The notes below the pieces were generated by a model. It saw nothing but the letters and a program-made list of their open reading frames with translations, had not been told where the DNA came from and searched no databases. DNA of 64,000 nucleotides, taken from an uncultured Pseudomonadota bacterium (lineage in GTDB: Bacteria > Pseudomonadota > Gammaproteobacteria > Burkholderiales > JALYOK01). This document shows positions 1-9,308 of this stretch, piece by piece. Position 1 is the stretch's first letter; every line of letters begins with the position of its first letter. The position numbers and the translations under genes were made by a program. The stretch spans positions 416,927 through 480,926 of the forward strand of contig CADEHE010000004.1 in the NCBI GenBank assembly GCA_902826775.1, given 5' to 3'.

Positions 1-442
1 TGCTGTAGTCCGCGCACACCGCAACCACGTGCAAATCCTGGTACGCATCGACAAGTTCCTCGGCGGTCGCCATGAGCAGCCCGCGCGATATGTCGATAGG
101 CATGTACGCCGCGGGTCGGGCCGCTTCGATAAGGATCCGAGTCTTGGTGCTCGCGCCGCTGCCGTACTCTATGAGCAGGCTCTGCGGCCCGATTAGCTGC
201 GCCATCTCGCTGGCATAGCGGCGCATTAGGTGCAGTTCGGTGCGGGTCGGATAGTACTCGGGCAAATCGCAAATCGCCTCGAACAACTCTGAGCCGCGAT
301 CGTCGTAGAAGTACTTTGCGGGGATGGTTTTTTGCTTAAGGGCCAATCCGCGCAGTACATCGTCGCGGAAGGAGATGCTCACCGGGGAAAGGTCATGGAA
401 CTCGAATCGATCTGAAGCAATCGCCTCCCTGCTCGAGTTCAT
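1..442 (-). CDS. egtD: Histidine N-alpha-methyltransferase EgtD (N-terminal part, cut by window edge)
   Basis: First 147 codons of an EgtD-type SAM methyltransferase; the rest lies beyond the left edge. The family trimethylates L-histidine to hercynine, the opening step of ergothioneine synthesis in the cytosol. Visible signatures are AKYFYDDRGSELFE, which opens the family domain, then LPEYYPTRTE, the SAM-binding loop EYGSGASTKTR and the strand YMPIDIS. The ATG at 442 overlaps the TGA of the upstream peptidase gene by 4 nt (ATGA), so the two are probably co-transcribed and translationally coupled. An egtB partner, if present, would be outside the window. Confidence 0.88.
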   Translation of the reverse strand, partial: MNSSREAIASDRFEFHDLSPVSISFRDDVLRGLALKQKTIPAKYFYDDRGSELFEAICDLPEYYPTRTELHLMRRYASEMAQLIGPQSLLIEYGSGASTKTRILIEAARPAAYMPIDISRGLLMATAEELVDAYQDLHVVAVCADYS

Positions 443-1407
443 GATCGCAACAAGATATCGCGGTGCCGCTCGATCCACTGTTTGACGCGGTTGGCATCAC
501 CGATGCGCGAATACTTGCCATAGGAATCAAGCAAAACGATCGCCACCGGGCGTCCGGCAACAATCGCGCGCAGCACTAGGCACTGACCCGACTCGTTGAT
601 AAAACCAGTCTTGCTCAATCCGATGGTCCAGCCCACATCCCGCGTAAGCAAATTGGTATTGCGGAACGTGGTGAGTACGCCGCCGCGCGGCGTCGACAGC
701 ACCACCGCGTAGCTTGGCGTAGTTGAATATTCGCGGATGATCTCGTACTTGTGCGCTAGGTGTACCAGCGTCGCCAGATCGCGAGCGCTGGATACGTTCG
801 CGGTGCTCAGCCCGCTAGAGTCCGCAAACATGGTGTGGATCAAACCGGCTCGTTCAGCGGCCAAATTCATGCGCGCGACGAACTTAGTGACCCCACCTGG
901 GTAGGTGCGCGCCAACGCGTGCGCAGCGCGATTATCCGAAGCCATCAGCATGATGCGCAGTAACGCCGCCCGCGGCAGCGTAACGCCCACGCGCAGACGC
1001 GATCCGGTGTGACGGCGCTGGTCCAAGTCTTCTTCGCTAATCGTAACCGCCTGGTTCAGCGGCAAGCGGCTGTCCAGCACGACCATCGCGGTCATGAGCT
1101 TGGTGATCGAGGCGATCGGCTGCACCGAATCGACGTTTTTCGCGTAGAGGATGCGATGCGTGAGTTGATCGGCCACCAGCGCGGCGGACGAGCGCAGCAT
1201 CAGATCGGTATATACGGCGCGTGGCGGAAACTCGACGTTTTCCTGGCGCTGCGCCGGAAGCGCCAACTTCGGACTAGGACGCAGCGCAGCGAGCTTTTCT
1301 TGCTGCGGTCCCGTGTCGGCCGCGCGAGCAAAAGGGGCGAACACGGCCGCGATTATCAAAACCGCCACACCGGATTTACATAACTTAGGAAATTTTGATT
1401 GGCGCAT
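439..1407 (-). CDS. pbpG: D-alanyl-D-alanine endopeptidase, PBP7 type (peptidase S11)
   Basis: 322-residue exported serine peptidase of the S11 family, which cleaves D-Ala cross-links or D-Ala termini of peptidoglycan in the periplasm. A signal peptide (about residues 14-29, ending FARA) is followed by the three penicillin-binding motifs: SITK at 100-103, SDN at 157-159 and KTG at 266-268. Length and the lack of a large C-terminal domain fit PBP7/PbpG better than PBP5. It is the first gene of a two-gene unit with egtD (4-nt overlap), an unusual partner. A paralogue with the same motifs lies at 5418-6431. Confidence 0.88.
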   Translation of the reverse strand: MRQSKFPKLCKSGVAVLIIAAVFAPFARAADTGPQQEKLAALRPSPKLALPAQRQENVEFPPRAVYTDLMLRSSAALVADQLTHRILYAKNVDSVQPIASITKLMTAMVVLDSRLPLNQAVTISEEDLDQRRHTGSRLRVGVTLPRAALLRIMLMASDNRAAHALARTYPGGVTKFVARMNLAAERAGLIHTMFADSSGLSTANVSSARDLATLVHLAHKYEIIREYSTTPSYAVVLSTPRGGVLTTFRNTNLLTRDVGWTIGLSKTGFINESGQCLVLRAIVAGRPVAIVLLDSYGKYSRIGDANRVKQWIERHRDILLRS

Positions 1408-1795
1408 ACTCTTCCGCTTAGTCTTCTAACGCCGCCGCCCTTACCGCTTCTGGCAACAACATTTTGTTACCCCCCAATTTTAGGATAAGCAGCACTCTCT
1501 GGCGCGCATCGATTAACTGATTGGATGCAGAGAGTATGGCGGTGTTGTCTTTTGGCAACGTTGTTCATACTTTGCAGGCAGCGCTGCACGCATGGACGTG
1601 CGACCAGCCGTCGCCCGGGCAGAGTTGCGGCAGAGTACTTGCGCCTATTCTTTTTCTCCCTATGTCGCGAGATACTAGCCGCAGCCGATCAGGCAGAATG
1701 CCGAATATACTGAGCAGACTATCCAGGCAGCAGCCTCTATTAAAAATAGTGTTAGAAGTATTCTAATGACAGTATAAGTTCAACAACATCTCAAG
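1408..1795. other. Divergent intergenic region
   Basis: 388 bp between the divergent pbpG and histidine kinase genes. Both promoters should be here. The part next to the kinase (about 1735-1795) is clearly AT-richer than the surroundings. Short open frames inside it show no family features and are not called. I see no convincing operator or hairpin. Confidence 0.5.
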
Positions 1796-3586
1796 ATGAA
1801 CGAATCGAGCGTTACCCGCGATCAACTCATACTTGCCGAGCAAATGCGCTCGCTCGATCAGGCCATGATCATCGCGCCGTTCACACTGATCTTGGTCGGA
1901 GCAGTACTCGTGTATGCGGTTTGGGGGCACGTCGAGTCAGCGTTGCTGGTGGCGTGGCTCGTGGCGGTTATCGTCTGGCAAAGTGGGCGTTTCGCGCAAA
2001 GCCTTTATTTTCGCCGACTGAAACCGCCGCCCCAGCGCGCACAATGGTGGGCCGGCATGTATACCTTTGCCACTTTGGTGTCGGGCTGCATGTGGGGCCT
2101 GGGCGCGTGGCTACTGTTCGTGCCGAGTTCGCTGTCATTGCAGGCCTTGCTGACGATGGTGCTAACCGGCTTGGTCAGCGGCTCGGTTGCAACCAACACC
2201 GCCTATCGTCCGGTGCATTTCGCGTTTGCCGTGCCGGTGCTTGTGCCCCTGGCGGCGCGTAACGCGTGGGAGGCGGACTCACTGCACATCGTCACCGCGT
2301 TCTTGGTGTTAGTGTTCCTGGGTTTCCTGCTTATGACGGGCAAGCGCATCAGCGTGCGCGTCACTGAATCGATTCGCATGCGCTTCGAGAACATCGAGTT
2401 GATTGAGCAGCTTCGGCAACAAAAATCCATGGCCGAGCGGTTACAGCACGAGGCAGAAGAGGCGAACCAGGCCAAGTCGCGCTTTCTTGCCGCCGCCAGC
2501 CATGACCTGAGACAGCCGCTGCATGCTCTCAGTTTGTTCACTGGCGTGCTCGAGCAAAACGTGCGGCAAGCAGAAGCCCGCGGTGTTGTTCAGAACATGC
2601 GTGCTTCGGTAGACGCTCTAGAAGCGTTGTTCAACGAGCTGCTAGATATCTCGAAGCTCGACGCGGGCGTGGTTGCGCCCAGTATTACCACGTTCGCATT
2701 GGCGCCTCTGTTCGATCGCGTGCGCAATGACTTCGAGCCGCAGGCGGCGGCGCGTGGGCTGATGCTGCGCGTGCGTTCGACTAGACTCACCACCACGGGC
2801 GACCCAATTCTGCTTGAGCGCATCGTTCGCAACTTGGTTGCCAACGCGATCCGCTACACCCTTCGCGGCCGCGTGCTGCTCGGATGCCGCCGGCGCAGCG
2901 GCGCAGCGGTCGAAGTTCAAGTGCTCGATACCGGTATTGGCGTTCCTGAAGCAGAACGCACACGTATCTTCGAAGAGTTCTATCAAATCGGCAATCCTGA
3001 GCGTGATCGCGGCAAGGGCTTGGGGTTGGGTTTGGCGATCGTCAAGCGTCTGGCCGATCTATTGGGGTACGTTGTGCGCATCGACTCGCGCGTGGGGTGC
3101 GGATCGCGCTTTAGCGTGCGCATCCCGCTCGCACAAGGCAGCCATTCTCCTGCTATTCCCGCGCAGAGCAACCGGGGCTGTGAGGAAACCAACGAACTTG
3201 CCGATCATTTCGTCCTCGTGGTAGACGATGACAGCGGCGCGCGCGAAGGATTGCGGGCTTTGCTCAAGGGCTGGCGCTGCCGCGTCTTGGTCGCAGCGAG
3301 CTTGGCCGAACTCGAGCAGAGCCTGCTCGCGCGCGGGGAGCATCCGGATGTGATTGTGACCGACTATCGCCTCCGAGATGGCAGCAATGGCATCATGCTG
3401 ATTGAAGCGCTGCGAAACCGCTACGGCGCCACGCTGCCTGCCGTGATTCTGACCGGCGATATGCGCTTAACCGCCGATCAAATGCATACGGCCGGCGGCA
3501 CGAACTCGGTCGAATGGTTGCAGAAACCGGTCGCGCCGGAACGATTGCAGGCGACGCTCGCGCGCGCACTAAAACTTTCTGCCTAG
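1796..3586 (+). CDS. Hybrid sensor histidine kinase/response regulator
   Basis: 596-residue membrane sensor kinase with a fused receiver. Residues about 22-182 hold several hydrophobic segments. A short coiled coil (about 195-228) leads to the HisKA H-box AASHDLRQPLH, with the phospho-acceptor His at 236. The ATP-binding domain has an N-box (NLVANAIRYT) and G-boxes (DTGIGVP, GKGLGLGLAIVKRL). A receiver domain from about 470 has the acidic pocket VVDDD, the acceptor Asp in VIVTDYRL and the conserved Lys in LQKPV. No sensory domain other than the membrane part is visible, so the signal is unknown. It is followed 37 nt later by the metallophosphoesterase gene and may form a unit with it. Confidence 0.88.
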   Translation: MNESSVTRDQLILAEQMRSLDQAMIIAPFTLILVGAVLVYAVWGHVESALLVAWLVAVIVWQSGRFAQSLYFRRLKPPPQRAQWWAGMYTFATLVSGCMWGLGAWLLFVPSSLSLQALLTMVLTGLVSGSVATNTAYRPVHFAFAVPVLVPLAARNAWEADSLHIVTAFLVLVFLGFLLMTGKRISVRVTESIRMRFENIELIEQLRQQKSMAERLQHEAEEANQAKSRFLAAASHDLRQPLHALSLFTGVLEQNVRQAEARGVVQNMRASVDALEALFNELLDISKLDAGVVAPSITTFALAPLFDRVRNDFEPQAAARGLMLRVRSTRLTTTGDPILLERIVRNLVANAIRYTLRGRVLLGCRRRSGAAVEVQVLDTGIGVPEAERTRIFEEFYQIGNPERDRGKGLGLGLAIVKRLADLLGYVVRIDSRVGCGSRFSVRIPLAQGSHSPAIPAQSNRGCEETNELADHFVLVVDDDSGAREGLRALLKGWRCRVLVAASLAELEQSLLARGEHPDVIVTDYRLRDGSNGIMLIEALRNRYGATLPAVILTGDMRLTADQMHTAGGTNSVEWLQKPVAPERLQATLARALKLSA

Positions 3587-3623
3587 CCGGCATGCCCACA
3601 CCACACTTTGTTCTCGGAGAAGT

Positions 3624-5414
3624 ATGAACAAGAAAATCAAACGCGAATCGATGGTGCGGTGGTTCAGCCCGCGGGTGCTCGCGCAAACGGCATTCGATGT
3701 GCTGGTCTCGGGGGCGCTCGGGCGTCATACCGACTTTCGCAGACTGGAAAGCTTGCACAACAGCCAGGAAGCGCCTTGCTACGACTACACCACTGAGACC
3801 GGCGAGTTTTGGTTGGACTACGTCGCCGACAGCGGCGACGGTTGGGATTCGACTTATGCCGTCGCGCGCTATGTATCGCAGAATGCGCTGACTTTGCGCG
3901 ATTTGCATGGACAAGAGCACAAAACCGTGCGCGGCCGCGCACTGATCTTTGGCGGTGACCAAGTTTATCCAATCGCCAGCCGCGATCTATACCAAAGCCG
4001 CTTCATCGAGCCCTACGAGCAAGCCGCGCGACAAGCTGAAGGGTTAGAGCGGCGCGATATCTATGCGATTCCCGGTAACCATGACTGGTATGACAGCTTG
4101 GTTGCATTCACGCGGCTGTTCTGCGCACAACGCCAAATCGCCGGCAGTCCGACGCGTCAAGAACGAAGCTATTTCGCGCTGCGATTGCCACACGGATGGT
4201 GGCTGCTCGCCGCCGACGTGCAGCTAAATTGCGATATCGACGACCTCCAATACCGGTTCTTTGAATCGGTTGCACGCAGAATGGATGCTGACGATCGCAT
4301 CATCATGTGTGTCGGCGAACCGTACTGGATATTGCGTGAAAAATATGGCGAGAAGTCATTGGCAAAGGTCATTCGCGCCGACGCTGCCGCCGCGGCGCTG
4401 GGCGCTAAAGCCGAGCAGAAAGTGGCACAACTCGATGAGCGGCTGCAGGCTCTTGCTCTTACGCTCGGTGACGCGCGTTTTAATGAACGGCCGCTTGAGA
4501 TACTAGAGCAAGAAGTGCTGAAGCGCCGCATCTCGGTGTACATTGCGGGCGACTATCATCACTACCGGCGTTTTGCCACCAAAGATCAATCGCGCCAAAA
4601 GATTACCGCAGGCGGCGGCGGGGCGTTTCTGCACCCGACGCACGACCTACCTAAAGACAAGATCTTGGCGGCTCAAGCGGCCGGCGGCGAACGCTTCAAG
4701 CTGCAACCGCATTCCTTCCCCGATGCAAGAACATCGCGGTGTTTAACGTGGCGCAATTTGGCTTTTCCGCTGCTCAACCCTTCATTTGGGTGGGTGCTTG
4801 GCTCAATGTATTTGATCGTCGCGTGGCCGATCGCGCATCGACTAACCGCCCGGGGAATGACGGAATCGATCGATCTTGGCGCCTGGCTGCGCGCCGCGAT
4901 GGCGCAGCTAACGCCAGGTCAGCTCCTCATATTGTTGGCCGTATACGCTGGCGGGGTGCTGTTTACAGATACGCATTCGCGCGTATATCGCGTTGTTGCG
5001 GGATTCGTGCATAGCACGGCGCACATCGCTGCGGCAGTTGTTTTAGGCGCATTCGCCGCGCGTTGGAGCGCGGCGGGGTTCAGCGCCTACTTGCCGTCCT
5101 TGCTGGCAACCGGCGTCATCATTGCGGTTGGCGGCGCGTTTGTCGGCGCCTTGATCTGGGGCATCTACCTACTGGTTTCGCTCAACGTCTTTGGACGCCA
5201 TGCCAACGAAGCATTTTCCGCTCTGCGCATCGCCGACTATAAGAATTTCCTGCGATTGCGCATCGGTGCCGACGGTCAACTTAGCATCTACCCGGTGGGT
5301 ATTGATCGGGTGCCGCGCTGGAGGCGCTGGGGGCGAGCGGCGCGCCGAGGCAGCGCGCCACGCTTGATTGAAGGACCGATTACAGTGGCGATGCCTCGCA
5401 CGCTCAAACTGTAG
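3624..5414 (+). CDS. Calcineurin-like metallophosphoesterase with C-terminal membrane domain
   Basis: 596-residue protein. The N-terminal two thirds carry the dinuclear-metal phosphoesterase motifs: FGGDQVYP (the GDxxY block), the GNHDW block in AIPGNHDWYDSL, and YIAGDYHHYRRF for the C-terminal metal histidines. Residues about 385-530 hold four or five hydrophobic stretches, so the enzyme is probably anchored to the inner membrane; I see no signal peptide. The substrate cannot be read from sequence. The gene follows the hybrid kinase and converges on the second PBP7 gene with only 3 nt between stop codons. Confidence 0.82.
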   Translation: MNKKIKRESMVRWFSPRVLAQTAFDVLVSGALGRHTDFRRLESLHNSQEAPCYDYTTETGEFWLDYVADSGDGWDSTYAVARYVSQNALTLRDLHGQEHKTVRGRALIFGGDQVYPIASRDLYQSRFIEPYEQAARQAEGLERRDIYAIPGNHDWYDSLVAFTRLFCAQRQIAGSPTRQERSYFALRLPHGWWLLAADVQLNCDIDDLQYRFFESVARRMDADDRIIMCVGEPYWILREKYGEKSLAKVIRADAAAAALGAKAEQKVAQLDERLQALALTLGDARFNERPLEILEQEVLKRRISVYIAGDYHHYRRFATKDQSRQKITAGGGGAFLHPTHDLPKDKILAAQAAGGERFKLQPHSFPDARTSRCLTWRNLAFPLLNPSFGWVLGSMYLIVAWPIAHRLTARGMTESIDLGAWLRAAMAQLTPGQLLILLAVYAGGVLFTDTHSRVYRVVAGFVHSTAHIAAAVVLGAFAARWSAAGFSAYLPSLLATGVIIAVGGAFVGALIWGIYLLVSLNVFGRHANEAFSALRIADYKNFLRLRIGADGQLSIYPVGIDRVPRWRRWGRAARRGSAPRLIEGPITVAMPRTLKL

Positions 5415-5417
5415 CGA

Positions 5418-6431
5418 CTACATCCGTGCGAGAACGACACCGCCGCGTTGTTCCAGCCACTCTTTGATATGTTGGGCGTCGGTGAGACGGCCTTGGCGGC
5501 CGAATGAGTCCAGTAAGACGATGACGACAGGGCGGTCGGACACTTTGGCCTGCATAACGAGGCAATGTCCCGCTTTGGAAATGTAACCGGTTTTGCTAAG
5601 TTCGATTTCCCAATCGTGGTCCCGCGTCAGTGCATTGGTGTTGCGAACGAATTGCAGGCGCGCCTTACGTTTGCGCGCTGCGGTGGCAAGGGTCAGCTCG
5701 CCCGTGGTTGAATACTTGCGAATCAAGGGATGCTGCGCAGCCAGGCGAACCAGTGTGACGAGATCGTAGGCGCGGGACACGTTGTTAGGGCTCATGCCAA
5801 CGGGGTCGACGAAATGCGTATATGTCATCCCATATTGACGCGCCATGTCATTCATTTTGGCGACGAAGCGGCTATATCCGCCGGGGTGATTGTTCGCGAG
5901 CGCCATGGCTGCGCGATTATCGCTCGCCATTAGCATAAGCCGCAGTAGATCCGCGCGCGAGGCACGCTGACCCACGCCGAATCGTGAGCGGGTATGACGC
6001 ACGTAGCCGACATCGGCGGACTTGATGCGAATGACCTCATCCAGCGGCTCACCGCTGCTGAGCACCACCAGCGCTGTCATGAGCTTGGTGACTGAGGCAA
6101 TAGGTTGCACGCTGTCCGCGTTTTTCTCAATCAACACTTGATCGGCGACGGGATCGACCACCAAAGCGGACGATGCCCACAACTGCGGGCGCCGCGCGTC
6201 TTCGGGCAGAGACTGAACTTGATAATGCGGAACGCTTGGCTCGATTTCTGCGGGCGTTAAGTAGCTCGAATCGAAAAATAGGTCCAAGCGCTGAGGCTTT
6301 TGCGTTGCCTCTGGCGCCGCTGTGTTTTGCATTTGTTCTTGTGCAACCACGCTGCCTGCCGCGACGCTCAGCCCGCAGCACAGCAACATGACTTGGATAA
6401 TCTGATGCACTTCTCGCCCCCGGTTTGACAA
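5418..6431 (-). CDS. pbpG: D-alanyl-D-alanine endopeptidase, PBP7 type (second copy)
   Basis: 337-residue paralogue of the peptidase at 439-1407. A signal peptide (hydrophobic core about 11-28, VVAQ junction) precedes an S11 domain with SVTK at 113-116, SDN at 170-172 and KTG at 280-282. The ADSVQPIAS block before the catalytic serine is shared with the first copy, so the two derive from a common ancestor, although the N-terminal linkers differ. It is tail-to-tail with the phosphoesterase gene. Predicted role is periplasmic peptidoglycan cross-link hydrolysis or trimming. Confidence 0.87.
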   Translation of the reverse strand: MSNRGREVHQIIQVMLLCCGLSVAAGSVVAQEQMQNTAAPEATQKPQRLDLFFDSSYLTPAEIEPSVPHYQVQSLPEDARRPQLWASSALVVDPVADQVLIEKNADSVQPIASVTKLMTALVVLSSGEPLDEVIRIKSADVGYVRHTRSRFGVGQRASRADLLRLMLMASDNRAAMALANNHPGGYSRFVAKMNDMARQYGMTYTHFVDPVGMSPNNVSRAYDLVTLVRLAAQHPLIRKYSTTGELTLATAARKRKARLQFVRNTNALTRDHDWEIELSKTGYISKAGHCLVMQAKVSDRPVVIVLLDSFGRQGRLTDAQHIKEWLEQRGGVVLARM

Positions 6432-6803
6432 ACGACCGAAGACCCCATGGCAACTTTCATGCCTGGAGCTGCAGGGAGCAAGCGTCCAACACCTCTACGT
6501 GCAGATTGAGAGGCCTTAGCGGACGGCGTAGGGCCGGCAGCGCCCGCGCGTCGCGTTGCGTTTAATGCAAATGTCGCATCTAACATGTTGCCATATAACC
6601 AGTTTTATTTGGCACCATCGAGCATTGCAGATTGGGCGGGAGCTTGATCTGCGTTACCTGCGCCCGGCCTGACACCGTCGAGCCACCGCATGGCCACTGC
6701 CGTCGTGCTGAACTTGTGCTTGGCTGAGCGCCGAAACACGGCAGTTGTGGGTGACGTTTTGCGTCAGTGGTATTCGAGCGGCAAACTATACTGCCCCCTG
6801 AGC
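6432..6803. other. Intergenic region without recognised gene
   Basis: 372 bp between the second PBP7 gene (its promoter side) and the 3' end of the ABC exporter gene. Open frames here are short and show no domain or signal peptide. It should hold the pbpG promoter; I see no clear hairpin with a T-run. Confidence 0.5.
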
Positions 6804-8693
6804 TTAGCGTCCGGCCATAACGGGAGCAGATTGAGACGTTATACTCACACCACTTTCCACGTCCCTTGAACCCTCTTCGCCTGCTTGCTCCTGTTGCAGG
6901 CGCCACATCTGCGCGTAAGCACCCTCTTGGCGCAGGAGTTCATCGTGCGAGCCTCGCTCCACAATACGGCCCTTTTCCATTACCAGGATCTGATCGGCGT
7001 CCACGATTGTCGAGAGTCGATGCGCGATCACCAGCGTGGTTCGGCTGCGCGCGATTTCCTGTAGCTCGACTTGGATCGTCTTCTCTGTCTTTGAGTCAAG
7101 CGCAGAAGTCGCCTCGTCGAACACCAGGATGCGCGGGTCCTTCAGCAAGGTGCGCGCGATCGCCACGCGTTGCTTCTCCCCGCCAGAAAGCTTCAAGCCG
7201 CGTTCGCCCACCGCCGTATCCCAGCGTTTCGGCAACGATTCTACGAACTGATAGATGTGCGCCGCCTGCGCGGCGCGCATGACCTCCTCGCGCTGCGCCT
7301 CGGGCCGGCCGTAGGCTATGTTGTAATAGATTGAATCGTTGAACAACACCGTATCTTGCGGCACAACCCCGATCGCGCGCCGCAAACTCGCTTGTGTTAC
7401 GTCGCGCAAGTCTTGCCCATCGATGCAGATGCGCCCAGCGCTCACGTCATAGAAGCGGAATAGCAATCGCGCCAAGGTCGACTTGCCCGATCCAGAAGCC
7501 CCGACCACGGCGACCGTATGCCCAGCCGGAATGCTGAAGTCGATGTCAAAAAGGATTTGCCTATTCGCGTCGTAGGAAAAACTCACCTGCTCAAAGCGAA
7601 CCTCAGCGCCGCTCACCACGAGTTCGCGCGCGCCCACCTGGTCTTCCACTTCGCGGTTTTCTTGGATGAGCTTAAACATACGCTCAATATCGATGACCGA
7701 TTGCTTAATTTCGCGATAAACCATGCCCAGAAAATTCAAGGGGATGAACATCTGGATCAGCAGCGCGTTCACCAGCACTAGATCACCCAGCGTCATGCTG
7801 CCGCTCACAACGCCGGCGGATGCCTGCATCAAAATCAGCATGACGCCAACCGCGATTAACCCGCTCTGCCCCGCGTTAAGCATACCCAGCGTCATTTGGC
7901 TCTTGACTGCGGCGTGCTCCCACTTCTGAAGATTCTCGTCGTAGCGCCGCGCCTCATACTCTTCATTGCCAAAGTACTTGACTGTTTCGTAGTTGAGCAA
8001 GCTGTCGACGGCTTTGGTGTTGGCTTTTGAATCCATTTCGTTCATGCTGCGGCGATACTTAGAGCGCCACTCGGTCACGGACACCGTGTAGAAGATGTAC
8101 GCGGCCAGCGTACACACCAAGATCAACGCGAAGGTGGCGCCAAACTTGGTCAGGAGAATCGCGCAAACCAAAGACACTTCAAACAAAGTCGGCAAGATGC
8201 TGAACAACATGAAGTTCATCAGCGTCGAGATGCCGCGCGTGCCGCGTTCGATGTCGCGCGAAACTCCACCGGTCTGCCGTTCCAGATGAAAGCGAATGCT
8301 TAGCGTGTGCAGATGCCGAAACGCCTGCAGTGCGACGCGCCTGATCGCGTGCTGGGTTACCTTGGCAAAGATAACATCGCGCAGATCGGCGAACACAGTC
8401 GAAGCCAATCGCAGCAAGCCGTAAGCGACCAGTAGCGCCACCGGCACGGCCAGCATCTGTTGCGGCCGGTCTAGCCCATCGACAATCTGCTTAAGCAGCA
8501 ACGGCACGCCCACATTGGCGAGCTTGGCGCCGACCAGGCAGAGCAATGCCAGCAACACCCGACCGCGATGCTCCCACAGGTAGGGCACGAGCAAGCGCAC
8601 CGTCGCGCGCAAATCACCGGATGGCGCGCGCGCACCGCTGCTGTTTGCAGTGTCGAGATAGTCGACCGACGAACGACCGGAGTGACCGCGCAT
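6804..8693 (-). CDS. ABC exporter of the Atm1/HMT type (fused permease and ATPase)
   Basis: Half-transporter of about 629 residues: an N-terminal six-helix exporter domain, then an ABC ATPase with Walker A GASGSGKSTL, signature LSGGEKQRVAIAR, Walker B ILVFDEATSAL and H-loop VIAHRLST. The membrane part, with FHLERQTGGVSRDIERGTRG and NYETVKYFGNEEYE, is typical of the Atm1/AtmA branch, which exports glutathione-linked sulfur or metal species and works as a homodimer. I prefer the ATG at 8693; a GTG at 8732 would add 13 residues. A 20-nt inverted repeat lies directly upstream of the ATG. Confidence 0.88.
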   Translation of the reverse strand: MRGHSGRSSVDYLDTANSSGARAPSGDLRATVRLLVPYLWEHRGRVLLALLCLVGAKLANVGVPLLLKQIVDGLDRPQQMLAVPVALLVAYGLLRLASTVFADLRDVIFAKVTQHAIRRVALQAFRHLHTLSIRFHLERQTGGVSRDIERGTRGISTLMNFMLFSILPTLFEVSLVCAILLTKFGATFALILVCTLAAYIFYTVSVTEWRSKYRRSMNEMDSKANTKAVDSLLNYETVKYFGNEEYEARRYDENLQKWEHAAVKSQMTLGMLNAGQSGLIAVGVMLILMQASAGVVSGSMTLGDLVLVNALLIQMFIPLNFLGMVYREIKQSVIDIERMFKLIQENREVEDQVGARELVVSGAEVRFEQVSFSYDANRQILFDIDFSIPAGHTVAVVGASGSGKSTLARLLFRFYDVSAGRICIDGQDLRDVTQASLRRAIGVVPQDTVLFNDSIYYNIAYGRPEAQREEVMRAAQAAHIYQFVESLPKRWDTAVGERGLKLSGGEKQRVAIARTLLKDPRILVFDEATSALDSKTEKTIQVELQEIARSRTTLVIAHRLSTIVDADQILVMEKGRIVERGSHDELLRQEGAYAQMWRLQQEQAGEEGSRDVESGVSITSQSAPVMAGR

Positions 8694-8713
8694 CAGTTCA
8701 TTGTAACGAACTG
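8694..8713. repeat. Short inverted repeat at the ABC exporter start
   Basis: Arms CAGTTC and GAACTG with an 8-nt centre, abutting the preferred ATG of the exporter. It could be a weak hairpin in the leader or an operator half-site pair; nothing else supports regulation. Confidence 0.3.
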
Positions 8714-8751
8714 CAGCGTCACAAGGTCGCACGCAGCCCGCGCTAATGTCG

Positions 8752-9195
8752 TCAACTGGTTACTTCTTCCGGTGCGGTGCGCTCGAAACCCTTAATTGCG
8801 TCGCGTAGAAATGCCGGCACCGGGGCCGCTTTGCGGGTAGCCGGGTCGGCATTCACGTACACAAGTTCACCGCTGATCAGATGCAGGTCGCCGCGATGAA
8901 TCTCAAGCAAGAAGCGCAAGCTCGATCGCCCAAGGCGCGCCACGCGAATATGCACCTCGATAACGTCGTCGTACTCGGCCGAACGATGGTACTCGACCAC
9001 AGCCTTCTTCGCGTATAGGTCCGTGCCGTGCTGAGCAAACCCTTCCGGGTAGGGCAGGCCGATAGCGCGGTAGTACTCCGTCACGGCGACATCGAAATAG
9101 GTCAAGTAATGACCGTTAAACACGATACCCTGCCGGTCTACTTCTGCCCAACGCACACGCAGCGGATAAAAGAAACTGAAATCAGATTTCGCCAA
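8752..9195 (-). CDS. Acyl-CoA thioesterase, 4-hydroxybenzoyl-CoA thioesterase (YbgC/FadM) family
   Basis: 147-residue hotdog-fold thioesterase. The family motif around the catalytic Asp is visible as RVRWAEVDRQGIVFNGHYL (Asp near residue 20), followed by YFDVAVTEYYRAIG. Such enzymes hydrolyse acyl-CoA thioesters in the cytosol; chain length preference cannot be inferred. The start is a TTG; an in-frame stop lies just upstream, so no longer start exists. It lies 58 nt upstream of the exporter and may be co-transcribed with it. Confidence 0.82.
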   Translation of the reverse strand: MAKSDFSFFYPLRVRWAEVDRQGIVFNGHYLTYFDVAVTEYYRAIGLPYPEGFAQHGTDLYAKKAVVEYHRSAEYDDVIEVHIRVARLGRSSLRFLLEIHRGDLHLISGELVYVNADPATRKAAPVPAFLRDAIKGFERTAPEEVTS

Positions 9196-9260
9196 TGCTT
9201 GCGCTCACGATAAACCAGGAGCGCGCATTATAGAGCGCACGCTGGGCGTATTACCCGGTC

Positions 9261-9295
9261 AGAAAAAGCCCGCGGCGCCGCGCGCACCGCGGGCT
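9261..9295 (-). terminator. Rho-independent terminator after the Fur-family gene
   Basis: Perfect 9-bp stem (AGCCCGCGG at 9267-9275, CCGCGGGCT at 9287-9295). Read on the minus strand it is followed by TTTTTCT. It lies 13 nt past the stop of the Fur-family gene. Confidence 0.75.
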
Positions 9296-9308
9296 CCGGG
9301 TTATCGCG

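Noticed and set aside
1521-1766. Short open frames between pbpG and the histidine kinase.
   Set aside because: No domain, no ribosome site, and they occupy the expected divergent promoter region.
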